From the NCBI RefSeq assembly GCF_025141175.1, contig NZ_CP081159.1:1-60397 (forward strand): a stretch of 60,397 nt of DNA, in the 5' to 3' direction. The notes beneath the pieces are model-generated. The model saw only the letters and a list, made by a program, of their open reading frames with translations. It made no database searches and had not been told where the DNA came from. The position numbers and the translations under genes were made by a program. This document shows, in pieces, positions 36,110 to 44,501 of the stretch. The DNA is from Jannaschia sp. M317. Lineage in GTDB: Bacteria > Pseudomonadota > Alphaproteobacteria > Rhodobacterales > Rhodobacteraceae. How positions within the stretch are numbered: the stretch's first letter is position 1; each line of letters starts with the position of its first letter.

Positions 36110-37051
36110 ATGAAACATTTTGCGATCGCGGCCCTGCTTGCCGCAACAACCGCCCTGCCCGCGCTTGCGCAGGACGTCAAAGTCATCGGCGTGTCCATTC
36201 CGGCGGCCACCCACGGCTGGGCGGGGGGCATGAACTTCCACGCGCAGCAGGCCGTCAACCGCCTGGAGGAGGTCTATCCCCAGCTCGACTTCGTGCTGGC
36301 CACCGCGTCGGACCCCTCCAAGCAGGTGAACGATATCGAGGATATGCTCGCCACGCGCGACATCTCGGCGCTCGTCGTTCTGCCGTTCGAATCCGAGCCG
36401 CTGACCGGTCCGGTCAAGGCCGTTTCCGACGCCGGGGCCTGGGTCACCGTGGTCGATCGGGGCCTGGCGATTGCGGGGATCGAGGATCTGTATGTTGCAG
36501 GCGACAACCCCGGCTTTGGCCGTGTGTCTGGTGAATACATGGTCAGCAAGATGCCCGACGGCGGCAAGATCGTCGCCCTGCGCGGCATCCCCACCACCAT
36601 CGACAACGAACGGGTCGAAGGTTTCCAGACCGCCATCGAAGGCTCCGGCATCGAGATCGTGGACATGGAGCACGGCAACTGGAACCGCGACGACAGCTTC
36701 ACCGTGATGCAGGACTTCCTGTCCAAGCATCCGCAGCTGGACGCGGTCTGGGCGTCCGACGACGACATGGCCATCGGTGTCCTGGCCGCCATCGAGGCTG
36801 CGGGTCGCGATGACATCCAGTTCGTCCTGGGCGGTGCCGGCATGAAGGAAATGGTCAAGCGCACGGCGGACGGCGACACGATGGTCCCCGCCAACGTGAC
36901 CTATCCGCCGTCGATGATCGCCACCGCCATCGAGATGACAGCTGTGGGCATGACCTCGACCGCGCCGGTCGCGGGAACGTTCACCATCGGATCGGTTCTG
37001 ATCACGCCCGACAACGCGCTTGAATTCTACTATCCCGACAGCCCGTTCTGA
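36110..37051 (+). CDS. Periplasmic sugar-type binding protein (RbsB-like)
   Basis: A 313-residue receptor. Sec signal 1-20 (PALA then Q). The mature part VKVIGVSIPAATHGWAGGMNFHAQQAV, then PFESEPLTGPVKAVSDAGAWVTVVDRG, is typical of type I binding proteins. Aromatic residues W in HGWAGG and NW near residue 180 may stack on a sugar ring. It is the last gene of the LacI-controlled operon and is followed by a strong terminator. Confidence 0.92.
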   Translation: MKHFAIAALLAATTALPALAQDVKVIGVSIPAATHGWAGGMNFHAQQAVNRLEEVYPQLDFVLATASDPSKQVNDIEDMLATRDISALVVLPFESEPLTGPVKAVSDAGAWVTVVDRGLAIAGIEDLYVAGDNPGFGRVSGEYMVSKMPDGGKIVALRGIPTTIDNERVEGFQTAIEGSGIEIVDMEHGNWNRDDSFTVMQDFLSKHPQLDAVWASDDDMAIGVLAAIEAAGRDDIQFVLGGAGMKEMVKRTADGDTMVPANVTYPPSMIATAIEMTAVGMTSTAPVAGTFTIGSVLITPDNALEFYYPDSPF

Positions 37052-37070
37052 TCAGCGTTACCGAAGTGGA

Positions 37071-37103
37071 AAGGCCCGCCTTCTGGCGGGCCTTTTGTTT
37101 TTT
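37071..37103 (+). terminator. Rho-independent terminator
   Basis: AAGGCCCGCC and GGCGGGCCTT form a perfect 10-bp stem with a TTCT loop, followed by TTGTTTTTT. It ends the LacI-controlled operon and separates it from the parS-like cluster. Confidence 0.92.
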
Positions 37104-37120
37104 ATCAATTGGTTAGATCA

Positions 37121-37184
37121 GGTTACCAGCCGGTAACCGGTGATCGGATCACCGTCCCCTGCCCCGGTTACCGGCCGGTAACCG
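37121..37184. repeat. Cluster of three palindromes, candidate parS centromere
   Basis: Three adjacent palindromes: GGTTACC-AGCC-GGTAACC (37121-37138), CGGTGATC-G-GATCACCG (37138-37154) and the perfect 20-mer CGGTTACCGG/CCGGTAACCG (37165-37184), which abuts the parB stop. The first and third share the same GGTTACC/GGTAACC arms. A ParB protein is encoded next to them, so this is the likely partition site. Confidence 0.7.
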
Positions 37185-38243
37185 TCACAATTTGCGGATG
37201 CGCGGTCCGCGCGCCAATTCCGCCTCAAAGGCCTTTACCGCCGCCTCCAGCCGATCGCGCGGCATCTGGGCAAAATTGGTGTCACTCACCACGCGGAACT
37301 CTCCGTCCCGTGCCGTGACCTTCAAGGCGCCGACGCGAAACTCCAGCTTGGCCATCGCTGGACGCGCCGCACCCTGACCCGCACCACGTTTTTCCGCCTC
37401 GACGAAACCTTGCAGCAGACGGTTCTGCGCCTGGGCATCCTCTGCCGTGGCCAACCGAGCCCGCAAGGTCTCCACCTCGCCGGGCACCCGCAACGCACGC
37501 GCAACAGACACCCCGAGGTCGCGGCCCACCGCCTTCGGAAACCGCAGGTCTGCCCCCAGGATCGACAGCATCCAGACGAACGCCTTGATATAGGACCGCT
37601 TGGTCTTGTGCAGCGACGCATAAAGCCGGGCGACCATCGCATCTGGATCGATCTCATCCACCGCCGGGTCCTCTGCCGCGGAAATCGCGACCTGCGCCAT
37701 CTCGGCAAAGGTCAGATCCTCGCGGACCACGTTCTCCTCGACCATGTCGACATAGCGGGCCAACCGGTCATCAGCACCGCCCTCGACCCGCGCGACAACC
37801 ATGGCAAACCGATCGTCCCCCGTCTCGTCGTGAAGCTGCCGCAGCGCGGTCAGGCGACGCCATCCCTTCTTGAGCTGGTAGCCGTCACCTTCGGCCCAGA
37901 CCTCGATCGGTTCGCGTTGACCCCGTGCGCGGATCGAGGCTTTCAACTCCTCCATCTCATCGGAGGCGGCGACAGCCTCCAGGTCCAGCCGATCCCGTGG
38001 CAAGGCCTCGGTCCCGATCCGGTCCAGCGGCAGAGACAGCAGGACGTGCCCCGCCTCCTGCGCCTCGCGCCAGGCCTTGGCGTCCTCGGCATTGCGCCTG
38101 CGCTGTTCGATCTTGGCTTCGGTCGTCTCGTGCAACGTCTCGGCGGTTTCGCGCACGGCCGCCCCCATGGGACCCGGCCGGCGATCCCGCTTGACCGCGG
38201 GCGTATCGATGGGGGCAAAGCCGAACTTGTTCTTGGACGTCAT
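37185..38243 (-). CDS. parB: Plasmid partition protein ParB
   Basis: A 352-residue ParB/RepB-like DNA-binding protein. The ParB/Srx-type domain (about 70-165) shows LPLDRIGTEALPRDRLD, EELKASIRARGQREPIEVWAEGDGYQLKKGWRRLTALRQL and MVEENVVREDLTFAEMA; a helix-turn-helix region follows. The C-terminal half is probably for dimerisation. It overlaps the parA stop/start by 4 nt, so the two are one operon. It would bind the palindromes just beyond its stop codon. Confidence 0.93.
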   Translation of the reverse strand: MTSKNKFGFAPIDTPAVKRDRRPGPMGAAVRETAETLHETTEAKIEQRRRNAEDAKAWREAQEAGHVLLSLPLDRIGTEALPRDRLDLEAVAASDEMEELKASIRARGQREPIEVWAEGDGYQLKKGWRRLTALRQLHDETGDDRFAMVVARVEGGADDRLARYVDMVEENVVREDLTFAEMAQVAISAAEDPAVDEIDPDAMVARLYASLHKTKRSYIKAFVWMLSILGADLRFPKAVGRDLGVSVARALRVPGEVETLRARLATAEDAQAQNRLLQGFVEAEKRGAGQGAARPAMAKLEFRVGALKVTARDGEFRVVSDTNFAQMPRDRLEAAVKAFEAELARGPRIRKL

Positions 38244-39550
38244 GCCACATCTCCTTTCACCGAGGCGTCAGCCTCCCAGGCGGTCAGCACCGTTTCCTTG
38301 AACTCGCCGTAAGCGCGGTCGAAACTCTGGCGCGCACGCTTCCAGGTTTCGCGGGTCATCTGCCGGTAATCCTGCTCGTAGACCGACATCTGGAACCGGC
38401 CGGACTGTTCGACCGCGCGCGTCATCTCGACCGGGTGACGGCAAACGTCGGCCCCGAAAACATTGGCGAAGGCATCGGACATCGCGGCATGCAGCGGGTT
38501 GGTCGTCTCGTACCGGGTCATCAGCAGACGGATGTCGCGGAAGGTTTTCGGCAAGGTCAGCCCTGCCTCCTCGGCGATGCCGGTGAACCCTTCGGAAATG
38601 TCGGCCAGAGCATCGCCCAACTGACCGAGGAACGACGTTGTGGAATCATACTCCCAGTATCCGGGGCCCGACGGGATATAGAGAATGTCCGAGGCGAAGG
38701 CGGCGTTCAGCGACTGATAGCCGATGGCGGGCGGGCAATCGAAGATGATGATGTCATACTGATCGTCAGGCAGCTCATCGAGATAGCGGGCCACACAGCC
38801 AAAGAACGTCCAGGCCTTGTGCAATGCCCGGTACTGCGCCGAGGCGAACTCGACAAAGGCCGCGTTGGCACAGCTGGGGATGATGTCGATGGTCGGCCAG
38901 CAGGTCCGCTGGATGAAGTCCTGAACCCGCTGGGCCCCGATGCTCTGCACGTCGTCGGGCAGCTCGTCGCTGGACGGGTAGGGGCAATCATCGGGATCGT
39001 CGTAGGTGGCGGTGATGCGGTCTGCCTCGCGACACAGATCGCGACACATGATCCCCCAGACGGTGTTCCACTCCTTCACCTCGACCAGCCCCATGGAATG
39101 GGTCAACGTGGCCTGAGGATCGAAATCGACGCAGAGCACCCGGTAACCATCGAGCGCGGCGGCGTGGGCCAGATGCTGTGCCACCACGGTCTTGCCGACA
39201 CCGCCCTTGAAGTTGGACACCGCCACCCGCATCGCGCGGCCCTTGGGCCTGTGGGGCAGGAGGGTCTTGCCACGGAAGCGAAGACGGCGGCGCAGCTCGT
39301 TGATGTCCTGAAGAGAGAACCAACGCTGCCGGCCGTCCTCCTCGACCGTGCCCTGCGGCAGGGAGGGGTCATCGGCGAGCTTCTTGCGCAGCGTGTCGGC
39401 GGGGACGTCGAACATGAACTGACTGATCTCCCAGATGGAGAAGGGCCGCAGCTCCTTCACTTCTCCGGGGGAGAAGGTCGCGCGGCGCACGGCGGCCTGC
39501 TGGCTCAGGCTGCGTTCGTTCATGGTCAATAGGTCGGAATGGTCGCGCAT
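38240..39550 (-). CDS. parA: Plasmid partition ATPase ParA
   Basis: A 436-residue ParA-type ATPase that moves plasmid copies apart. An N-terminal region of about 105 residues with a MerR-like helix-turn-helix (IWEISQFMFDVPADTLRKKL) is followed by the deviant Walker A KGGVGKT (115-121), switch FDPQATLTHSMG, and IIIFDCPPAIGY. The N-terminal DNA-binding part suggests it also represses its own operon. The ATG at 39550 (GAGGA upstream) is used; extension further upstream would read into the origin region. Confidence 0.94.
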   Translation of the reverse strand: MRDHSDLLTMNERSLSQQAAVRRATFSPGEVKELRPFSIWEISQFMFDVPADTLRKKLADDPSLPQGTVEEDGRQRWFSLQDINELRRRLRFRGKTLLPHRPKGRAMRVAVSNFKGGVGKTVVAQHLAHAAALDGYRVLCVDFDPQATLTHSMGLVEVKEWNTVWGIMCRDLCREADRITATYDDPDDCPYPSSDELPDDVQSIGAQRVQDFIQRTCWPTIDIIPSCANAAFVEFASAQYRALHKAWTFFGCVARYLDELPDDQYDIIIFDCPPAIGYQSLNAAFASDILYIPSGPGYWEYDSTTSFLGQLGDALADISEGFTGIAEEAGLTLPKTFRDIRLLMTRYETTNPLHAAMSDAFANVFGADVCRHPVEMTRAVEQSGRFQMSVYEQDYRQMTRETWKRARQSFDRAYGEFKETVLTAWEADASVKGDVA

Positions 39551-39895
39551 GCTGTCCTCTTGCTCTGCCTCTTGTTTTCGGGCTTCCGGTTCGGAATAAC
39601 GGGAAATCGAGAACTTGGCAAAACCGAAAATCGCGTTCTTGCGCAAAGGTGTCGCTGAAACACGCAGCAGCGATCGGATCGCCCTGTCGAAACAGGCTCT
39701 ATTTGGTGACACCGGTGGTCGCTTGGGGTGACATGGGGTGTCCCCCTTAACCAATATAACCAGATTCTCTTTGAGATGATCTGGACGAGGTGAAATCCCG
39801 TATCTCGGAAACCGTTGACAGAAGACGCGACTTACGACCTTCTGAAGCCGAGGACAGAATCGAACAGACGCACCAGCCACGAAGAGGGCGACGCG
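39551..39895. other. Divergent parA / rep intergenic region, candidate replication origin
   Basis: 345 bp without a gene. It is more AT-rich than its surroundings around 39590-39655 and 39748-39780. Short repeats GGTGACA occur at 39705-39711 and 39727-39733, with GGTGTCC at 39738-39744. A palindrome CCAGAT...ATCTGG with inner TCTC/GAGA lies at 39760-39784. There is no perfect DnaA box (TTATCCACA). These could be Rep-binding sites; the promoters for parAB and rep must also lie here. Confidence 0.5.
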
Positions 39896-40588
39896 ATGAA
39901 GATGGACACCCTGCGGCTGACCGGGCCGCAAGCGGCTTCGGCCAAGTATGACGTGCTGACCGCGCTCAGCGCAATCGGCCTGCACCGCGGCGGAGGGGCG
40001 CAAGCCTCGGTTCTGCGACTGATCCTGTTGATCACCGCGCGATACAATTGGCGCGCGGACGAATTGTGTGTTCCGCAACGGGACATGGCGCGGATGTGGG
40101 GTGTGACGGAGCGGACTGTGAAACGCGAAGTCAAAGCCTGGCTGGATGGGCGGTTGGTCATCTGCAAACGCCAGGGCGTGCGGGGCAGGGCAGGGGCCTA
40201 TCGCCTGGACATGGTCGAGATCTGGCAACAGGCGTCGGATCTGTGGCCCCTGATCGGACCGGACTACGCTGAACGGATGACGCCGCAGCCAGTCGCGACG
40301 AATGTGATCACAGCGGATTTTGCCCAGACCAGAGACGAGACAAGACCCGAACCGGGCAGTTGGCGCGCCGTGTCGCGGCGGTTGAAGTTGATCGATGCGG
40401 CCATGCATGCCGCCTGGATCGCGCCGCTGCGCCTGACCGTGAATGACGCAGAGCGGGTGGAGCTGACCGCGCCCACGCGCTTTGCGGCGCATTACATCGA
40501 AACGCATCTGCGTCGCGTCCTGGACGAGGCCGTAGAAGCAGAGATGGGGCCGGGGCGGCGGATTGTGGTTCGGGCCGAGGGGGCCTGA
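39896..40588 (+). CDS. Plasmid replication initiator with DnaA_N-like C-terminal domain (DnaA-like replicase)
   Basis: A 230-residue protein. The N-terminal half looks like a winged-helix replication/regulatory domain (LRLILLITARYNWRADELCVPQRDMARMWGVTERTVKREV). The C-terminal part (about 145-230: WRAVSRRLKLIDAAMHAAWIAPLRLTVNDAERVELTAPTRF) resembles the N-terminal domain I of DnaA; there is no AAA+ domain. This combination is the DnaA-like replicase type of Rhodobacteraceae plasmids. The ATG at 39896 has GAGGG upstream. It is divergent from parAB. Confidence 0.85.
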   Translation: MKMDTLRLTGPQAASAKYDVLTALSAIGLHRGGGAQASVLRLILLITARYNWRADELCVPQRDMARMWGVTERTVKREVKAWLDGRLVICKRQGVRGRAGAYRLDMVEIWQQASDLWPLIGPDYAERMTPQPVATNVITADFAQTRDETRPEPGSWRAVSRRLKLIDAAMHAAWIAPLRLTVNDAERVELTAPTRFAAHYIETHLRRVLDEAVEAEMGPGRRIVVRAEGA

Positions 40589-40622
40589 GCGGGGCTTGAC
40601 TCGACCCGATGACTTGGGGTTT

Positions 40623-40650
40623 TACGTTGATTGATCCGTCAATCAACGTA
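40623..40650. promoter_or_regulatory. BetI operator
   Basis: TACGTTGATTGA and TCAATCAACGTA are perfect 12-bp arms with a TCCG spacer, ending 8 nt before the betI ATG. It contains the TTGATT/AATCAA half-sites seen in BetI operators and is the obvious autoregulatory and operon control site. Confidence 0.88.
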
Positions 40651-40657
40651 GCAGGCC

Positions 40658-41218
40658 ATGATCCCGAAACCCGAAATCGAACGCCGTAACGCCCTGGTGC
40701 AGGCAGCCATTGCCGAGATCGGCGCCGCCGGCACACTGGATGTGACCGTGGCGAAAATCGCGCGGCGGGCAGGAATGTCGCCCGCGCTGGCGCATCATTA
40801 CTTCGGCTCCAAGGACCGGATGCTGATTGCGTCCATGCGGCATGTGCTGGCCTTGTTCGGCGCCGAGGTGCGCGCGGCATTGGCCGGTGTGACGACCCCC
40901 GAAGCGCGGATCGAGGCGATCGTTCGGACCAGTTTCGCGCCCTCGAACTTCCGCCAGGATGTGGTCGCCGCCTGGCTGAATTTCTACGTGCATGCGCAGC
41001 GGGACGAAGGGACGCGGAGGCTTTTGCGTCTCTACCAAAGGCGATTGCGGTCGAACCTGTTGGTCGGGCTGCGTGGACGCTGTGCCGATCCCGGCGCCTT
41101 GGCAGAGGGGATCGCCGCGATGATCGACGGTCTTTATGTGCGCCAGGCCCTGAGCGGGGCGGATGGCGACAGGGCGGTCGAGCTGGTGATGGACTATGTG
41201 AACCGGGGGACGCGATGA
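40658..41218 (+). CDS. betI: BetI, TetR-family repressor of choline-to-betaine genes
   Basis: A 186-residue regulator. The N-terminal helix-turn-helix (VTVAKIARRAGMSPALAHHYFGSKDRML) is followed by a ligand domain with WLNFYVHAQRDEGTRRLLRLYQRRL, typical of BetI. Choline is the usual inducer. The stop overlaps betC by 4 nt; the order betI-betC-betB-(small protein)-betA is typical for Rhodobacteraceae. The perfect palindrome upstream supports autoregulation. Confidence 0.95.
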   Translation: MIPKPEIERRNALVQAAIAEIGAAGTLDVTVAKIARRAGMSPALAHHYFGSKDRMLIASMRHVLALFGAEVRAALAGVTTPEARIEAIVRTSFAPSNFRQDVVAAWLNFYVHAQRDEGTRRLLRLYQRRLRSNLLVGLRGRCADPGALAEGIAAMIDGLYVRQALSGADGDRAVELVMDYVNRGTR

Positions 41219-42732
41219 ACACCGAGACAAGGCCCAATATTCTCATCCTGATGGTCGATCAGCTGAACGGGACGCTGTTTCCCGACGGCCCTGCCGATTT
41301 CCTGCATGCGCCGAACCTGAAGGCACTGGCGGCGAAGTCGCGGCGGTTCCGCAATTGCTATACCGCCTCGCCGCTCTGCGCGCCGGGGCGGGCGTCGTTC
41401 ATGTCGGGCCTGCTGCCGTCGCGCACGCGGGTTTATGACAACGCCGCCGAGTTTTCGTCCGACATTCCGACCTATGCGCATCACCTGCGGCGCGCGGGAT
41501 ATCGCACTTGTCTGTCGGGCAAGATGCATTTCGTCGGTCCCGATCAGCTGCACGGGTTGGAGGAGCGGCTGACCACCGACATCTATCCTGCGGATTTCGG
41601 CTGGACGCCGGATTACCGCAAACCCGGCGAGCGGATCGAATGGTGGTATCACAACATGGGCTCGGTCACCGGGGCCGGCGTGGCCGAGATCACCAACCAG
41701 ATGGAATACGATGACGACGTGGCCCACAAGGCGATGCAGTGGCTCTATGATGCCGCGCGGGGACACGACGCGCGGCCCTGGTGTTTGACCGTCAGTTTTA
41801 CCCATCCGCATGACCCCTATGTGGCGCGCAAGAAGTTCTGGGATCTGTATGAGGACTGCGACCGGCTGGAGCCGGAGGTGGGCGAGATGGCCTATGACGC
41901 CCACGATCCGCATTCCAGGCGCATCCTGGACGCCAACGATCGCGGCAACTTCGAGGTTACCAAGGAAGACGTGCGGCGGTCGCGGCAGGCCTATTTCGCC
42001 AACATCTCCTACCTGGATGAGAAGGTGGGCGAGGTGCTGCGGGTTCTGGAGGAGACGCGGCAGGACGCTGTCATCCTGTTTGTCAGCGACCACGGTGACA
42101 TGCTGGGCGAGCGGGGGCTGTGGTACAAGATGTCCTTCCTGGAGGGATCGGCCCGCGTGCCCATGATGCTCGCCTCGCCGGGCATCGAGCCCGGCCTCGA
42201 CGAGACCCCGGTGTCGAACATCGACGTCTGCCCGACGCTCTGCGATCTGGCCGGGGTCGACATCGCCGAGGTCGCGCCCTGGACCACGGGCGAAAGCCTG
42301 GTGCCGCTGGGGCAGGGGGGACGGCGCGAGACGCCGGTGGCGATGGAATACGCGGCCGAGGGGTCCTATGCGCCGATGGTGGCGCTGGTGTCGGGGCAGT
42401 GGAAATACACCCGCTGTTCGCTGGACCCCGAACAGCTGTTCGACCTGGCCGCCGACCCGCATGAGTTGGTGAACCTGGCCGAGGATCCGGCCCATGGGGA
42501 GAGGTTGTCTGCGTTGCGCGCCGAGGCGGATCGCCGGTGGGACCTGGAGCGGTTCGACGCCGAGGTCCGCGAGAGCCAGGCGCGGCGGTGGGTTGTCTAT
42601 GAGGCGTTGCGGCAGGGCGGCTACTACCCCTGGGACTGGCAACCGATGCGCGTCGCCTCGGAACGCTACATGCGCAACCACATGGATCTGAACGTGCTGG
42701 AAGAGAACCAGCGTTTTCCGCGCGGGGAGTAG
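41215..42732 (+). CDS. betC: Choline-sulfatase
   Basis: A 505-residue type I sulfatase that hydrolyses choline-O-sulfate to choline and sulfate. The formylglycine site is C55-A-P-G-R59, so a formylglycine-generating enzyme encoded elsewhere is needed. Metal ligands: VDQLN near the N terminus (D) and VSDHGDMLGERGLW (D, H). The C-terminal choline-sulfatase tail with RWVVYEALRQGGYYPWDWQP is conserved. No signal peptide, so it is cytoplasmic. Starts within the betI stop (4-nt overlap). Confidence 0.95.
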   Translation: MNTETRPNILILMVDQLNGTLFPDGPADFLHAPNLKALAAKSRRFRNCYTASPLCAPGRASFMSGLLPSRTRVYDNAAEFSSDIPTYAHHLRRAGYRTCLSGKMHFVGPDQLHGLEERLTTDIYPADFGWTPDYRKPGERIEWWYHNMGSVTGAGVAEITNQMEYDDDVAHKAMQWLYDAARGHDARPWCLTVSFTHPHDPYVARKKFWDLYEDCDRLEPEVGEMAYDAHDPHSRRILDANDRGNFEVTKEDVRRSRQAYFANISYLDEKVGEVLRVLEETRQDAVILFVSDHGDMLGERGLWYKMSFLEGSARVPMMLASPGIEPGLDETPVSNIDVCPTLCDLAGVDIAEVAPWTTGESLVPLGQGGRRETPVAMEYAAEGSYAPMVALVSGQWKYTRCSLDPEQLFDLAADPHELVNLAEDPAHGERLSALRAEADRRWDLERFDAEVRESQARRWVVYEALRQGGYYPWDWQPMRVASERYMRNHMDLNVLEENQRFPRGE

Positions 42733-42790
42733 GGGCTTCGCCCCCGGCGCATGCGCGCCTCCCCCGAGTATTTTTGCCGAGAAGAAGCCC
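42732..42790. repeat. Intergenic hairpin region between betC and betB
   Basis: GGGGC-TTC-GCCCC (42732-42744), the self-complementary GCGCATGCGC (42748-42757) and then the GAGTATTTTTGC tract. From memory, similar GC-palindrome plus GTATTTTTG segments recur between Rhodobacteraceae genes, but I cannot test copy number here. It may act as an mRNA processing or partial terminator element inside the bet operon. Confidence 0.4.
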
Positions 42791-42813
42791 CGGACGGGGC
42801 AGTAAGGACCGAG

Positions 42814-44274
42814 ATGAACCGACCGAATGCACAGCCCGTGGCCAGTCATTTTGTGGATGGGGCCTATGTCGAGGATACGGCGGGGGCCCCGATCGAGGTG
42901 ATCTATCCGGCCACGGGCGAGGTGATCGCCACGGTCCATGAAGCGACCGAAGCGGTCATCGAACAGGCGCTGGCCTCGGCTGCGCGGGCGCAGGTCGCCT
43001 GGGCCGCGACGGACCCGGCGGAGCGGGGGCGCGTGTTGAAGCGGGCGGCCGGGATGATCCGGGCGCGCAACCGCGAGCTGTCGGTTCTGGAGACGCTGGA
43101 TACAGGCAAGCCGTTGCAGGAAACGCTTGTGGCCGACGCGGCCTCGGGCGCGGATGCCTTGGAGTATTTCGGCGGGCTGGCCGTGGACGTGACCGGCACG
43201 TCGATGCAGTTCGGCGGCGATTGGGCCTATACGATCCGGCGGCCCCTTGGGGTTTGCGTGGGCATCGGGGCCTGGAACTATCCCACGCAGATCGCCTGCT
43301 GGAAGGGGGCACCCGCGCTGGCCACCGGCAATGCCATGATCTTCAAGCCGTCTGAGGCGACGCCGCTTTGCGCGCTGAAGGTAGCCGAGATCCTGGTCGA
43401 GGCGGGTCTGCCTGCGGGTCTGTTCAACGTGGTGCAGGGCAGGGGGGCCGTGGGCGGTGCCCTGACCGGGGACGCGCGGGTGGCGAAGGTATCGCTGACC
43501 GGGTCGGTGCCCACGGGGCGCAAGGTCGCGGGCGCGGCCTCGGGGGCCATGAAGCATGTCACGATGGAACTGGGGGGCAAGTCACCGATCCTGGTGTTTG
43601 AAGACGCCGATCTGGAAGATGCGATTTCCGGGGCGATCAACGGCAACTTTTATTCCTCGGGGCAGATCTGTTCCAACGGCACGCGGGTGTTCGTGCATGA
43701 GGACATCGCCGAGGCGTTCCTGACCCGTTTGGCCGACCGGTTGGAGGGGGTCGTGATGGGGGACCCTCTGGACGAAGCGGTCAACTATGGGCCGATGACC
43801 ACCGAGGCGCAGGCCGACATCGTGATGCGCTATCTGCAGGTGGCCCGGACCGAAGGCGCGCGGGTCGTGACCGGCGGCACCCGGCTGGACCGGGAGGGGG
43901 CCTGGATCGCGCCCACGGTGCTGGCGGATCTGACGGACGACATGACGGTCGTGCGCGAAGAGGTGTTCGGCCCGGTGATGTCGGTCCTGACCTTCCGCGA
44001 CGAGGATGAGGTGATCGCGCGGGCCAATGCCACGCAGTTCGGCCTGTCGGCGGGTCTGTTCACGCGCGACATCACGCGGGCGCACCGCGTCGTGGCGCAG
44101 TTGATGGCGGGAACCTGCTGGATCAACCAGTACAACCTGACGCCAGCGGGCATGCCGTTCGGCGGGTCCAGGCAGTCGGGCATCGGGCGCGAAAACGCGC
44201 GCATGGCGATGGATCACTTCACCGAGGTGCAGACCGTCTATGTCGGCATGTCCAAGGTGGAGGCGGCATTTTGA
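42814..44274 (+). CDS. betB: Betaine aldehyde dehydrogenase
   Basis: A 486-residue NAD(P)-dependent dehydrogenase oxidising betaine aldehyde to glycine betaine. Catalytic E252 (MELGGKSP) and C286 ([13 protein letters not shown]), the C-terminal end [25 protein letters not shown] typical of BetB. The ATG at 42814 has AAGGA upstream. Stop overlaps the small membrane protein start by 4 nt. Confidence 0.95.
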   Translation: MNRPNAQPVASHFVDGAYVEDTAGAPIEVIYPATGEVIATVHEATEAVIEQALASAARAQVAWAATDPAERGRVLKRAAGMIRARNRELSVLETLDTGKPLQETLVADAASGADALEYFGGLAVDVTGTSMQFGGDWAYTIRRPLGVCVGIGAWNYPTQIACWKGAPALATGNAMIFKPSEATPLCALKVAEILVEAGLPAGLFNVVQGRGAVGGALTGDARVAKVSLTGSVPTGRKVAGAASGAMKHVTMELGGKSPILVFEDADLEDAISGAINGNFYSSGQICSNGTRVFVHEDIAEAFLTRLADRLEGVVMGDPLDEAVNYGPMTTEAQADIVMRYLQVARTEGARVVTGGTRLDREGAWIAPTVLADLTDDMTVVREEVFGPVMSVLTFRDEDEVIARANATQFGLSAGLFTRDITRAHRVVAQLMAGTCWINQYNLTPAGMPFGGSRQSGIGRENARMAMDHFTEVQTVYVGMSKVEAAF

Positions 44275-44501
44275 CCGCCGCACGCCTGGCACCGGTTGAT
44301 GCGGTCAAGTGGATCGCGACCATCGTCCAACTGGTTGGTTATGGACTGACCGGATTGGGAATCGTGCCCTGGAACATCTTTGCCTTCTTCCTGGGCATCG
44401 GCCTGTGGTTCGCGGTCGGGGTGATGTGGAACGACCGCGCCATCATGGTGGTCCATGTCGGGGCCTTTCTGTCTCTTCTTCTTGGGTATCTGAACGCATG
44501 A
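44271..44501 (+). CDS. Small membrane protein embedded in the bet operon
   Basis: A 76-residue protein with two or three hydrophobic helices ([56 protein letters not shown]). It uses a TTG start at 44271 and overlaps betB (4 nt) and betA (4 nt), so it is made together with both. Function is not known; a helper of choline uptake or of membrane-attached BetA is only a guess. Confidence 0.8.
   Translation: MTAARLAPVDAVKWIATIVQLVGYGLTGLGIVPWNIFAFFLGIGLWFAVGVMWNDRAIMVVHVGAFLSLLLGYLNA

Noticed and set aside
37104..37184. CRISPR-like repeat array
   Set aside because: The repeated units are palindromes with no equal-length spacers and no cas genes exist in the window.
39551..39895. Chromosomal-type oriC with DnaA boxes
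   Set aside because: No TTATCCACA-like box cluster was found by eye; only other short repeats are present.
39551..40507. N-terminal extension of ParA into the origin region
   Set aside because: The extended part has no similarity to ParA, overlaps rep on the other strand, and a good RBS precedes the ATG at 39550.
37185..40588. repABC-type replicon
   Set aside because: The parAB genes are not followed by repC; the initiator is divergent and has a DnaA_N-like tail.
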